Of a DNA stretch of 64,000 nucleotides, positions 16,687 to 25,799 are shown piece after piece. The translations under genes were made by a program, and so were the position numbers. Below the pieces are notes generated by a model. That model made no database searches and had not been told where the DNA came from. It worked only from the letters and a program-made list of their open reading frames with translations. Source of the DNA: Salinimicrobium nanhaiense (GTDB taxonomy: Bacteria > Bacteroidota > Bacteroidia > Flavobacteriales > Flavobacteriaceae); NCBI GenBank assembly GCA_012038135.1, contig JAAVJQ010000004.1, forward strand, positions 222,147 through 286,146. Reading direction: 5' to 3'. Each line of letters begins with the position of its first letter. Position 1 is the first letter of the stretch.

Positions 16687-18462
16687 ATGATCGAAATAAA
16701 AAGACTTTTTGACTTTCCATACTTCCAGTTGGAAAATGCGCCCCAGGAAAAATCCCTGGTCACCAAGTACAACGGGAAATGGGAAGCGCTTTCATCTCAG
16801 CAATATGTTGACCAGGCAAACGCTGTGAGTCGGGGGTTACTGCGCCTTGGCATTCAGCCTAATGACAAAATCGCCGTGATCTCCTCCAGTAACAGGACAG
16901 AATGGAATGTATTGGATATAGGTATTCTCCAGTTGGGAGCCCAAAATGTACCTATTTACCCCACAGTTTCTGAAGAAGATTATGAGTATGTGATCAACCA
17001 CAGTGAATCCATATATTGTTTTGTTTCAGATAAAGAGATCCTGGAAAAACTCACCAGGGTTAGAGGTAACACTCCATTAAAAGGCGTTTATACTTTTGAC
17101 GAAATCTCAGGAGCCGATAACTGGAGCGAAATTCTTGAATTAGGAGCAGACAAATCCAATCAGGAAGAGGTGGAAGCGAGAAAAAAAGCTGTAAAAGAAG
17201 ATGACCTCGCCACCCTTATTTATACTTCGGGCACTACGGGTAGACCAAAAGGCGTAATGCTAAGTCATAAAAATATAGTAAGTGATGTTTTGCTGAGTTC
17301 AGACAGGGTTCCTTTCGAATTTGGCACATACGTAGGTTTAAGCTTTCTACCTGTGTGTCACATTTTTGAACGTATGATCCTTTATCTTTACCAGTATTAC
17401 AGCGTTTCCATACACTTTGCTGAATCAATTGATAAGTTAAGTGATAACCTTAAAGAGGTTCAGCCTCATGTGATCTCGGCAGTACCGCGTGTACTTGAAA
17501 AGGTCTATGATAAGATCATCGCTAAAGGTTCTACCGTAGGCGGCATTAAGCAAAAACTTTTCTTCTGGGCTGTTGAACTTGGGCTGGAATATGAACCCTA
17601 CGGAAAAAATGGCTGGTGGTATGAGACTAAACTCTCTATTGCCAGGAAACTTGTTTTTTCAAAATGGAAAGAAGGTTTAGGTGGCCGTATTGAACTGGTT
17701 GTTTCGGGGAGTGCCGCACTGCAGCCACGACTTGCAAGAGTTTTTGCCGCAGCGGGAATTCCTGTGATGGAGGGTTATGGCCTCACGGAAACCTCTCCTG
17801 TTATAGCGGTAAATGATCAGCGAAACGGCGGCTTCAAAATAGGTACTGTGGGAAGAGTTCTTAAAGATGTTGAAGTAAGGATCGCCGAAGACGGGGAAAT
17901 TCTGTGTAAGGGTCCTAACGTAATGAAAGGCTATTATAAGGAGCCCGAAAAAACGAAAGAAGCTATCAACGAAGATGGTTTTTTCCATACAGGGGATATT
18001 GGGGAATTGGATATTGAAGGTTTCCTGAAGATCACAGATCGTAAAAAGGAAATGTTCAAAACTTCTGGTGGTAAGTATGTTGCCCCGCAAATTATTGAAA
18101 ACGAGATGAAGCAATCCAGGTTCATAGCAGAAATAATGGTAGTTGGGGAAGGAGAAAAAATGCCTGCAGCACTTATTCAACCCGATTTTGAATTTGTGCG
18201 GGAGTGGGCAAAGAGAAAACATGTTGAATTAGGACCCTCTAATGCCGACCTTATTAATAATGACCGTGTAAAAGCGAGAGTTCAGGAGGAAGTAGATTTC
18301 TATAATCAAAAATTCGGAAGTTGGGAAAAGATCAAGAAGTTCGAACTAACTCCCGATGTTTGGAGTATTGAGGGGGAACATCTTACTCCTACCATGAAGC
18401 TGAAACGCCGTAACATCATTAAACTTTACCAGAAACTTTACGACGGAATTTACGAAAGATAG
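16687..18462 (+). CDS. Long-chain fatty acid--CoA ligase (AMP-forming)
   Basis: Activates fatty acids to acyl-CoA with ATP. 591 residues from the ATG at 16687 (MIEIKRLFDFPYFQ); an upstream in-frame start would add a hydrophobic, non-homologous leader. The P-loop-like motif IYTSGTTGRPKGVMLSHKN lies near residues 177-195. EGYGLTETSPVIAVN (adenylate binding) and the FHTGDIGELDIEGFLKITDRKK hinge follow in the expected order. The form resembles FadD15-like long-chain synthetases. It could supply acyl-CoA to the beta-oxidation operon 5 kb downstream. Confidence 0.93.
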   Translation: MIEIKRLFDFPYFQLENAPQEKSLVTKYNGKWEALSSQQYVDQANAVSRGLLRLGIQPNDKIAVISSSNRTEWNVLDIGILQLGAQNVPIYPTVSEEDYEYVINHSESIYCFVSDKEILEKLTRVRGNTPLKGVYTFDEISGADNWSEILELGADKSNQEEVEARKKAVKEDDLATLIYTSGTTGRPKGVMLSHKNIVSDVLLSSDRVPFEFGTYVGLSFLPVCHIFERMILYLYQYYSVSIHFAESIDKLSDNLKEVQPHVISAVPRVLEKVYDKIIAKGSTVGGIKQKLFFWAVELGLEYEPYGKNGWWYETKLSIARKLVFSKWKEGLGGRIELVVSGSAALQPRLARVFAAAGIPVMEGYGLTETSPVIAVNDQRNGGFKIGTVGRVLKDVEVRIAEDGEILCKGPNVMKGYYKEPEKTKEAINEDGFFHTGDIGELDIEGFLKITDRKKEMFKTSGGKYVAPQIIENEMKQSRFIAEIMVVGEGEKMPAALIQPDFEFVREWAKRKHVELGPSNADLINNDRVKARVQEEVDFYNQKFGSWEKIKKFELTPDVWSIEGEHLTPTMKLKRRNIIKLYQKLYDGIYER

Positions 18463-18481
18463 TTTTATAAGAACATAGAGA

Positions 18482-18513
18482 AAGTCCGGCCCTGATGCCG
18501 GATTTTCTTTTTT
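18482..18513 (+). terminator. Terminator after the acyl-CoA synthetase gene
   Basis: TCCGGC-CCTGAT-GCCGGA stem-loop followed by a T-rich run. Confidence 0.75.
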
Positions 18514-18594
18514 AAATAATACTAAAATTTGATAATCCGGCAAAAGAGGATCGGCAGGAAAAGCTTAAATTTAGGTGCTTCTAAAATGTAAAAA

Positions 18595-19677
18595 ATGCGC
18601 TTCATTATTTTTTCACTCCTTTCATTGCTGTTGCTTGGTTGTAAGGCCGAAAAATCCCCTCATGATGAGTTTTTTGAAGCCGGCGATAATCGATTCACCT
18701 ATTCGGGACGCACCATAACTTCAGGAGAGGGAAAAGAGCTTATCGCTTCTGCAGCTTCAGTTAAAGCAAAGGTCTATGGAGATACCGTCACTGTTTTCCT
18801 GAAAAGTAAAGAAGGTAGTTATCATTATGTGGCGGTAGAATTAAACGAGGAATATAAAGGCCGTTTTCGCGTTACCAAAGACACGCTAAAATTTGCTCTC
18901 CCCAGGAAAGATTCAGCTAATACAATAGCCATTTATAAAGAGACTGAAGCAGCTAATGGAATTCTCATATTTAGCGGGATACGTGCGAAAAAGATTGAAA
19001 AGATCTCAGAAAAACCCCAGGTCAGGATCGAATTTATCGGAGATTCCATTACCTGCGGAATGGGTGCCGATACCACAGAAATTAATTGTGATGAAGGAGA
19101 ATGGTTTGACCAGCACAGTGCTTATATGGCTTATGGTCCACGGGTGGCCAGAGAGCTGGGTGTGGATTACGAGATCAATTGCGTCTCCGGAATGGGAATT
19201 TACCGCAACTGGAATGATGAGGACGAACCTGTACTACCCGATGTTTATCCATACCTGCACTTAAACGATGATCACAGGGAAAGGGCGATCATCAATAAAA
19301 AAGATCCACCACAGGTGGTGAGTATTGCTCTTGGAACCAATGACTTTTCTTTAGGTGATGGTGAAAAGCTTAGAATGCCTTTTAGTGAAGATCCATTTAA
19401 AGAGAATTACATAAAATTTCTTGAAAGCATTTTTAAGATCTATCCTGAAACTAAGGTGGCTCTAATTTCCAGCCCAATGGTTAAGGAGGAAGACAGGAAA
19501 GAGTTGATAGAAATTCTTCATGAAATTAAAACCCAATTGGCCGATAAACCTATTGAGATCTTTGAATTTAATAAGATCTATTCCCGTGGTTGTTCGGGGC
19601 ATCCAAGTGCAGAGGACCATGAATTAATGGCCGAACAACTTTTGCCCTTTTATCGTAGAATGCTGAAAAAAGAATAA
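18595..19677 (+). CDS. SGNH/GDSL esterase lipoprotein, CE2-like
   Basis: 360 residues with lipoprotein signal MRFIIFSLLSLLLLGCKA. An N-terminal beta-sandwich region (about 30-140) precedes the SGNH hydrolase domain, the layout of carbohydrate esterase family 2. Catalytic blocks seen: FIGDSITCGMG (Ser near 150), LGTNDFS near 247 and GHPSAEDHELMAE near 335-347 (His). It probably removes acetyl groups from hemicellulose-type polysaccharide or oligosaccharide at the cell surface. It is followed with a 3-nt gap by an aldo/keto reductase and then an SMP-30-like protein, a small sugar-related operon. Confidence 0.88.
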   Translation: MRFIIFSLLSLLLLGCKAEKSPHDEFFEAGDNRFTYSGRTITSGEGKELIASAASVKAKVYGDTVTVFLKSKEGSYHYVAVELNEEYKGRFRVTKDTLKFALPRKDSANTIAIYKETEAANGILIFSGIRAKKIEKISEKPQVRIEFIGDSITCGMGADTTEINCDEGEWFDQHSAYMAYGPRVARELGVDYEINCVSGMGIYRNWNDEDEPVLPDVYPYLHLNDDHRERAIINKKDPPQVVSIALGTNDFSLGDGEKLRMPFSEDPFKENYIKFLESIFKIYPETKVALISSPMVKEEDRKELIEILHEIKTQLADKPIEIFEFNKIYSRGCSGHPSAEDHELMAEQLLPFYRRMLKKE

Positions 19678-19680
19678 ATT

Positions 19681-20676
19681 ATGAACTTATATACTGCTGC
19701 CAAAGATCGCTATGAGAAAATTGAATACCGCCGCTGCGGAAGGAGCGGGATCCAACTCCCTCTACTTTCCCTGGGGCTGTGGCACAACTTTGGAAATAGT
19801 ACCAGTTTCGAAAATTCGAGGCAACTGCTTCGTACCGCTTTTGATCATGGAATAACCCATTTTGATCTTGCAAATAATTACGGACCTCCCTATGGATCGG
19901 CTGAGGAAAACTTCGGAAAGATCTTCAGGGAAGATTTCAGATCCTATCGGGATGAGCTCTTGATCTCCACCAAGGCCGGCTGGGATATGTGGCCGGGACC
20001 TTATGGAAACTTCGGCTCCAGAAAATATCTTATTGCCAGCCTTGATCAATCCTTGCAGCGAATGGGATTGGATTATGTGGATATTTTTTACCACCACCGG
20101 CCAGACCCCGAGACTCCTCTGGAGGAGACAATGGGAGCTCTGGACCAGATCGTAAGACAGGGAAAGGCTTTGTACGTTGGCGTTTCACAATATTCGGCAG
20201 GCCAAACCGCCAAGGCTGCAGAAATGCTAAGAAGTCTGGGAACTCCATTCATTATTCACCAGCCACGCTATAATATGCTTGATCGATGGGTTGAAGACGG
20301 ACTCATGGATACCCTTGAAAAAGAAGGTTTGGGCAGTATAGTTTTTTCACCTCTTGAACAGGGCATTTTGACCTCGAAATATTTAGAGGGAATTCCTGCT
20401 GACTCCAGAGCGGCAATAAAAGGTGGGTACTTTGATAAGAACAAGCTTACACCCCAGCTGCTGGATCAAATTAAAGCTCTTAACGCTATTGCTCAGGAAA
20501 GAGACCAAAGCCTGGCGCAAATGGCCATAGCCTGGCTCTTAAAAGATGAAAGGGTGACCTCGGTATTGGTAGGTGTGAGTCGGGTGGCACAGCTAAAGGA
20601 CAATATAACAGCTCTCGATAACCTAAAGTTTGAAAAAGGTGAGCTTCAAAGAATTGAAGAGATCCTCAAAGCCTAA
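19681..20676 (+). CDS. Aldo/keto reductase, YghZ-like
   Basis: 331 residues. An NAD(P)H-dependent reductase of the potassium-channel-beta/YghZ subgroup, which in E. coli reduces L-glyceraldehyde 3-phosphate. The N-terminus YRRCGRSGIQLPLLSLGLWHNFG is characteristic. The catalytic tetrad is visible: Asp and Tyr in FDLANNYGPPYG, Lys in LISTKAGWDMWPGPYG and His in IFYHHRPDPETP. It starts 3 nt after the esterase stop, so the two are surely co-transcribed. The physiological substrate is not known. Confidence 0.93.
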   Translation: MNLYTAAKDRYEKIEYRRCGRSGIQLPLLSLGLWHNFGNSTSFENSRQLLRTAFDHGITHFDLANNYGPPYGSAEENFGKIFREDFRSYRDELLISTKAGWDMWPGPYGNFGSRKYLIASLDQSLQRMGLDYVDIFYHHRPDPETPLEETMGALDQIVRQGKALYVGVSQYSAGQTAKAAEMLRSLGTPFIIHQPRYNMLDRWVEDGLMDTLEKEGLGSIVFSPLEQGILTSKYLEGIPADSRAAIKGGYFDKNKLTPQLLDQIKALNAIAQERDQSLAQMAIAWLLKDERVTSVLVGVSRVAQLKDNITALDNLKFEKGELQRIEEILKA

Positions 20677-20719
20677 AAACTGACTTGTTACTTTAACCAG
20701 TAAAAACTAATAGCAAAGA

Positions 20720-21610
20720 ATGAAGAATTCATACAAAATATTTTTAGCCATGATCCTTTTTAGCTATTCTGCCTCTCCCCAGGAACAAGATCTTATCGCC
20801 AAAGGTGCCCAAGTGCAACTGGTGGCTAATGGTTTTGAATTCACCGAAGGTCCCGCCTGCGACTCGCTTGGAAATGTGTTTTTCACAGACCAGCCTAACA
20901 ACACAATACACAAGTGGTCTGTAGATGATGAAAAAGTTACTGTTTTTATGAAAGATGCCGGGCGTGCAAACGGACTTTATTTTGATGCTAAAGGAGATCT
21001 TTATGCTGCTGCCGACATGCATTCAGAGATTTGGATGATCAATAAGAAAAAAGAGGTGACCGTACTCTTAGATGGTTTTAGAGGGAAACGGTTTAATGGA
21101 CCAAATGACCTATGGATAGCTCCCGATGGCGGAATCTTTTTTACCGATCCTTTTTACCAACGTCCATACTGGAACCACAAGGAGCAACCTATTAAGGAGC
21201 AGCGGGTTTATTATCTTTCACCAAACCGTAAAGGCTTATTTATTGCAACCGATGAACTCGTAAAACCTAATGGGATTATTGGAACACCAGATGGTAAGAT
21301 CTTATATGTTGCCGACATTGAAGACAATAAGACCTGGAAATACAATATAGGAAAGGATGGCCAACTGGAAGACAAAACACTATTTACAGCACTGGGATCT
21401 GACGGAATGACGCTTGACGAGCAAGGGAATCTCTATCTTACCGGAGACGGCGTAACCGTTTTCAATACTGAAGGAGAAAAGATCTTGCATATTCCCATTG
21501 AAAAAGACTGGACTGCCAACGTTACTTTTGGCGGAAGAGATAAAAAGACCCTATTCATCACAGCAATGGACTCACTTTTTAGCCTGGAAATGAATGTACA
21601 GGGCAATTAA
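20720..21610 (+). CDS. Exported SMP-30/gluconolactonase-like beta-propeller
   Basis: 296 residues with a signal peptide (MKNSYKIFLAMILFSYSASPQ). The six-bladed propeller of the SMP-30/LRE family is recognisable from FEFTEGPACDSLGNVFFTD (Glu metal ligand), GKRFNGPNDLWIAPDGGIFFTD and KPNGIIGTPDGKILYVAD, which hold the metal-binding residues. Family members hydrolyse sugar lactones; the exact substrate is unknown. It lies 43 nt after the aldo/keto reductase on the same strand and is followed by a strong terminator, so it is likely the last gene of that operon. Confidence 0.9.
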   Translation: MKNSYKIFLAMILFSYSASPQEQDLIAKGAQVQLVANGFEFTEGPACDSLGNVFFTDQPNNTIHKWSVDDEKVTVFMKDAGRANGLYFDAKGDLYAAADMHSEIWMINKKKEVTVLLDGFRGKRFNGPNDLWIAPDGGIFFTDPFYQRPYWNHKEQPIKEQRVYYLSPNRKGLFIATDELVKPNGIIGTPDGKILYVADIEDNKTWKYNIGKDGQLEDKTLFTALGSDGMTLDEQGNLYLTGDGVTVFNTEGEKILHIPIEKDWTANVTFGGRDKKTLFITAMDSLFSLEMNVQGN

Positions 21611-21630
21611 TTCTGAAAAAAGAGATTCAA

Positions 21631-21672
21631 AAAAACCCCCTTCATTAAATGCATTTTTGAAGGGGGTTTTTC
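21631..21672. terminator. Bidirectional terminator between SMP-30 gene and manA
   Basis: AAAAACCCCCTTCA pairs with TGAAGGGGGTTTTT around a loop of about 14 nt, between convergent genes. Confidence 0.85.
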
Positions 21673-21688
21673 TTTATAATGTTCTCAC

Positions 21689-22660
21689 CTATTGTACAAA
21701 GACTTCCAATAACTCAACATCTTCAGAAGTTATTTGTACCTGATTGTTTTCAGCCGGGATGAGCAGAGTTTGCCCCTGTACTATTTTTTCAGAATTTCCG
21801 TCAACCGTTACCTCAGCTTCTCCACTCACACACATGTAGATGACAAAGGAGTCGAGGTGTGAGTAATTTTTTGTTATATATCCGCTCACCGGCAGAAAGT
21901 TGGTGGTAAAGTATTCACAGCTGGCAACGTTCGTCGAATGATTTTGAACACGGGTATATTCATTTCTGAAATCTTCCTTTTTCTCAAAATTTATCGCGTC
22001 AAGCGCAAGATCTGTATGCAGATCCCTCGCCTTCCCTTCTGAATCCACCCTGTCCCAGTCGTAAATGCGGTAGGTAATATCTGATGTTTGCTGAATTTCA
22101 GCCAAAAGTACTCCGGCGCCAATGGCGTGGACCTTTCCGGTGTTGATGAAAAAGGAATCTCCTTTTTTTACTTTTTCGAAGTTGAGCAGCTCGGTGATCT
22201 TTCCGGAATTGAGGTACTGGAGATATTCTTCTTTTGAAATGCTCTTTTTGAAACCTACATTGATCTCTGCGCCTTCATCGGCCTGCATGATGTACCACAT
22301 TTCGGTCTTTCCGAAGGAATTGTGCCGCTCTTTTGCAATGTCATCATGCGGATGCAGTTGCACTGAAAGTTCGGTCTTTGCATCAATGAATTTGATCAAA
22401 AGCGGAAATTCAGCACCAAACTTTTTAAAGTTCTTCTCCCCTAAGAGCCGTTCCTTATACTCCTCTAAAAGGTCATTTAAAGTCTTCCCTTTTAAAGGCC
22501 CATTTGCCACCACAGAAATATCACCCCTGACCCCGGAAATCTCCCAGCTCTCACCAATATCTTCCCTGTTGGAGTTCTTATTAAGTATGTTCTTTAATTT
22601 ATTTCCTCCCCAGATCTTATCTTTCAATATGGGTTCGAAACTTATAGGATAATTAAGCAT
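21689..22660 (-). CDS. manA: Mannose-6-phosphate isomerase, class I
   Basis: Interconverts mannose 6-phosphate and fructose 6-phosphate (zinc enzyme, cytoplasm). 323 residues with the start at MLNYPISFEPILKDKIWGG; the 56-residue in-frame extension upstream is not family-like and is rejected. Zinc-site motifs are visible in VQLHPHDD (near 96-103) and in GKVHAIGAGVLLAEIQQTSD. The C-terminal cupin half (VSGEAEVTVDGNSEKI) matches the short bacterial class I form. A TATCTTTG box lies shortly upstream, so it has its own promoter, divergent from the MarR gene. Confidence 0.93.
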   Translation of the reverse strand: MLNYPISFEPILKDKIWGGNKLKNILNKNSNREDIGESWEISGVRGDISVVANGPLKGKTLNDLLEEYKERLLGEKNFKKFGAEFPLLIKFIDAKTELSVQLHPHDDIAKERHNSFGKTEMWYIMQADEGAEINVGFKKSISKEEYLQYLNSGKITELLNFEKVKKGDSFFINTGKVHAIGAGVLLAEIQQTSDITYRIYDWDRVDSEGKARDLHTDLALDAINFEKKEDFRNEYTRVQNHSTNVASCEYFTTNFLPVSGYITKNYSHLDSFVIYMCVSGEAEVTVDGNSEKIVQGQTLLIPAENNQVQITSEDVELLEVFVQ

Positions 22661-22678
22661 TCGATCTTTTTTATTGCG

Positions 22679-22686
22679 CAAAGATA
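22679..22686 (-). promoter_or_regulatory. -7 box TATCTTTG of manA
   Basis: Exact TAnnTTTG on the minus strand, 18 nt before the chosen ATG, with a TTG 16 nt further upstream (22703-22705). It supports the short manA start. Confidence 0.5.
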
Positions 22687-22875
22687 AGCAATGACTTATC
22701 CTCAATAAACTCTCCGCCCCCTTTTGTAGGCTCAAAAATGAAAGCACCACAAAAATAGGCCCTTCAGCCTTACTATTAATTTTGTTGTTAAACTCCTCTT
22801 TTTCGAGTGTTTTTTTATGTTTTTCCAATAAATTTAAGAGAGCCTGTAAAAACAGTAAAGAATTTCTTTATTTGC

Positions 22876-22887
22876 TATGCGCGCATA
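22876..22887. promoter_or_regulatory. Perfect palindrome TATGCGCGCATA, candidate MarR operator
   Basis: A 12-bp perfect palindrome placed just upstream of the -7 box of the marR gene, where a bound repressor would block the promoter. Its size suits a MarR dimer site, but binding is inferred. Confidence 0.45.
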
Positions 22888-22899
22888 ATAAAATTTTCT

Positions 22900-22907
22900 T
22901 AACTTTG
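22900..22907 (+). promoter_or_regulatory. -7 box TAACTTTG of the marR-fad operon
   Basis: Exact TAnnTTTG only 7 nt before the ATG at 22915, which would put the transcript start at or beside the start codon (leaderless or nearly so). Confidence 0.5.
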
Positions 22908-22914
22908 GAATTCT

Positions 22915-23352
22915 ATGAAAGAAAAAACCATTGATTACGTCCTTCGCGCAACCTGGATGGCCATTGCCAAAATGTACAATGAAGAAGCCAGCAAAGAAGG
23001 AAGTACTATGGCTACAGGCTTTGCGCTTTTAAGCATTGATCCTGAAAATGGCACCCCCTCCACTTCTTTGGGTCCTAAAATGGGCATGGAAGCCACCAGT
23101 CTTTCCAGGACTCTTAAGACCATGGAAGACAAGGGGCTCATTATGCGCAAAAAGAATCCCGAAGATGGAAGGAGCGTACTTATTTACCTTACCGATTTTG
23201 GGAAGGAGATGCGCGACTATTCTAAAAAGGTAGTGCTCACTTTTGACCAGGCAGTAAGAAAGGAAATTCCGGAGGAAGACCTGGAGAAATTTATTGAGGT
23301 TGCATCAAAGATCATGGATCTCATCGCATCGCGTAAAATTTATATAGAGTAA
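22915..23352 (+). CDS. MarR-family transcriptional regulator
   Basis: 145 residues with the winged helix-turn-helix of MarR proteins: GPKMGMEATSLSRTLKTMEDKGLI (recognition helix) and the wing KNPEDGRSVLIYLTDFGKEM. It precedes the beta-oxidation genes by about 40 nt on the same strand, an arrangement widespread in Bacteroidota. It therefore probably represses this operon and is released by acyl-CoA or a similar ligand (inference). A perfect palindrome overlies its own promoter. Confidence 0.92.
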   Translation: MKEKTIDYVLRATWMAIAKMYNEEASKEGSTMATGFALLSIDPENGTPSTSLGPKMGMEATSLSRTLKTMEDKGLIMRKKNPEDGRSVLIYLTDFGKEMRDYSKKVVLTFDQAVRKEIPEEDLEKFIEVASKIMDLIASRKIYIE

Positions 23353-23393
23353 ATAAAGACTGCTTGGGTGGTCAAATAAAAAATAAGAATAAC

Positions 23394-25799
23394 ATGAAAA
23401 GACGAATCAACAAAGTTGCAATTATAGGTTCGGGAATTATGGGAAGCGGGATTGCCTGCCACTTTGCCAATATTGGCGTGGAGGTTTTACTGCTTGATAT
23501 TGTTCCAAGGGAGTTAACCGAAAAAGAAAAGAAGCAAGGCCTCTCTTTGGAGGACAAGCAGGTGAGAAACCGCATTGTAAACACAGCACTGCAGGATGCT
23601 CTTAAATCAAAACCCTCTCCTATTTATCATAAAGACTTTGCCAATCGTATTAAAACCGGTAACCTGGAAGATGATATTTCCAGGGTTTCTGAAGTTGACT
23701 GGATCATGGAAGTGGTTGTGGAAAGGCTGGATATTAAAAAGCAGGTTTTTGACAATCTTGAAAAACACCGTAAGCCGGGAACTTTGATCACTTCAAATAC
23801 TTCGGGTATTCCTATTCAGCAAATGAGCGAAGGCCGAAGTGAAGATTTTCAAAAGCATTTCTGCGGAACGCACTTCTTTAATCCGCCGCGATACCTGAGG
23901 CTTTTTGAGATCATTCCGGGTCCGAAGACTTCTGAAGAAGTTCTTGAATTCCTGAATGAATATGGTGAAAAATTCCTCGGAAAAACTTCCGTAGTAGCTA
24001 AGGATACTCCGGCATTCATTGGGAACCGAATTGGAACCTACAGTATTATGAGCCTCTTCCATATGGTACGGGAGCTGGATCTTAGTGTGGAGGAAGTGGA
24101 CAAGTTGACCGGACCGGTGATAGGAAGGCAAAAATCTGCCACTTTTCGCACCGTAGATCTTGTTGGTCTGGACACCCTAAGCCATGTTGCTGAAGGTTTG
24201 CATAAGGGAGTTCCTACAGATGAGGAGCACGATCTCTTTGCCATGCCCGATTATATTGGCACCATGGTAGAAAATGAATGGTTTGGAAGCAAAAGCGGCC
24301 AGGGATTTTACAAAAAGATCAAAAAAGACGATGGTTCCAGTGAAATACACTCCCTCGATCTTAAAACCCTTGAATACCGGCCCCAGAAAAAAGCAAATTT
24401 TGCTACTCTCGAGTTGACGAAAACGATTGATAAAGTAGAAGATCGTTTTAAAGTTCTTGTGGACGGAAAAGATAAAGCCGGCGAATTCTACAGAAAGAAT
24501 TTTGCAGCCATTCTCGCCTATTCCTCAAATCGTATTCCCGAGATCACAGATGAATTATATAAGATTGACGATGCCATGAAAGCCGGTTACGGTTGGGAAC
24601 ATGGGCCTTTCCAGATATGGGACGCCATAGGCCTGGAAAAAGGTCTCGAGATCATGAAGCAGGAAGGTCGTAAGCCTGCAGCATGGGTGAACGAGATGCT
24701 GGAGAAAGGCAATAAGAGCTTCTATACCGTGAAAGACGGAAACACATGGTATTATGACATTCCGGCCAAGGATTACAAGAAGATTCCGGGGCAGGACGCT
24801 TTCATTATCCTGGACAATATTAGGGAATCTAAAAAAGTTTTCAGCAACAGCGGCGTTGTAGTTGAAGATCTTGGCGACGGAATTCTTAATGTCGAATTCC
24901 GCAGCAAGATGAACTCCATTGGCGGCGATGTCCTCGACGGATTAAACAAAGCCATTGATCTTGCCGAAAAAGAATATCAGGGATTAGTAGTTGCCAATAC
25001 CGGAAAGAATTTTTCTGTGGGTGCCAATATCGGGATGATCTTTATGATGGCCGTTGAGCAGGAATACGATGAGCTGAATATGGCTGTGAAATATTTCCAG
25101 GACACCATGATGAGAATGCGTTACTCCTCTATCCCGACAGTTGCGGCGCCACATGCCATGACCCTTGGAGGTGGATGTGAACTTTCCCTGCATGCAGATA
25201 AAGTTGTTGCCGCAGCCGAGACATATATAGGACTTGTGGAATTCGGTGTTGGGGTGATTCCAGGCGGGGGCGGTTCCAAAGAGATGACACTTCGCGCCGC
25301 CGACACTTTCCAGAAAGATGACGTGGAATTAAATCGCCTTCGCGAGCACTTCCTAACCATTGGAATGGCAAAAGTTTCGACCTCAGCTTATGAAGCTTAC
25401 GACCTCAACATCCTGCAGAAAGGAAAAGATATTGTGGTAGTGAATCCCGACCGTCAGCTGGCAATCGCGAAACAACATGCTTTGCTTATGGCAGAGAACG
25501 GATATACTAAACCTATCATGAGAACAGATATTAAGGTTTTGGGGCGTCAGGCACTGGGAGCTTTCTATGTAGGAACAGATCAAATGTTCGCCGGAAAATA
25601 CATTAGCGAACACGATAAGAAGATCGCCAACAAACTGGCCTACGTGATGGCCGGAGGTGATCTTTCCGAAAACTCCTACGTAAGCGAACAATACCTGCTC
25701 GATTTGGAAAGAGAAGCTTTCTTATCGTTAACAGGAGAAAGGAAGACCTTAGAAAGATTGCAGCATATGTTGCAGAAGGGGAAACCTTTGAGAAACTAG
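23394..25799 (+). CDS. fadN: 3-hydroxyacyl-CoA dehydrogenase / enoyl-CoA hydratase (FadN-type)
   Basis: Bifunctional beta-oxidation enzyme, 801 residues from the ATG at 23394 (MKRRINKVAIIGSG). The NAD-binding dehydrogenase comes first (GSGIMGSGIACHFANIG, residues 12-28; catalytic region FCGTHFFNPPRYLRLFE). The enoyl-CoA hydratase domain is C-terminal (GGGCELSLHADKV near 585; VEFGVGVIPGGGGSKEM). This order is that of Bacillus FadN and is reversed relative to E. coli FadB. With the downstream thiolase and acyl-CoA dehydrogenase it reproduces a fadNAE gene order. Its TAG stop lies within a 7-nt-repeat array that flanks the inserted S23-like gene. Confidence 0.93.
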   Translation: MKRRINKVAIIGSGIMGSGIACHFANIGVEVLLLDIVPRELTEKEKKQGLSLEDKQVRNRIVNTALQDALKSKPSPIYHKDFANRIKTGNLEDDISRVSEVDWIMEVVVERLDIKKQVFDNLEKHRKPGTLITSNTSGIPIQQMSEGRSEDFQKHFCGTHFFNPPRYLRLFEIIPGPKTSEEVLEFLNEYGEKFLGKTSVVAKDTPAFIGNRIGTYSIMSLFHMVRELDLSVEEVDKLTGPVIGRQKSATFRTVDLVGLDTLSHVAEGLHKGVPTDEEHDLFAMPDYIGTMVENEWFGSKSGQGFYKKIKKDDGSSEIHSLDLKTLEYRPQKKANFATLELTKTIDKVEDRFKVLVDGKDKAGEFYRKNFAAILAYSSNRIPEITDELYKIDDAMKAGYGWEHGPFQIWDAIGLEKGLEIMKQEGRKPAAWVNEMLEKGNKSFYTVKDGNTWYYDIPAKDYKKIPGQDAFIILDNIRESKKVFSNSGVVVEDLGDGILNVEFRSKMNSIGGDVLDGLNKAIDLAEKEYQGLVVANTGKNFSVGANIGMIFMMAVEQEYDELNMAVKYFQDTMMRMRYSSIPTVAAPHAMTLGGGCELSLHADKVVAAAETYIGLVEFGVGVIPGGGGSKEMTLRAADTFQKDDVELNRLREHFLTIGMAKVSTSAYEAYDLNILQKGKDIVVVNPDRQLAIAKQHALLMAENGYTKPIMRTDIKVLGRQALGAFYVGTDQMFAGKYISEHDKKIANKLAYVMAGGDLSENSYVSEQYLLDLEREAFLSLTGERKTLERLQHMLQKGKPLRN

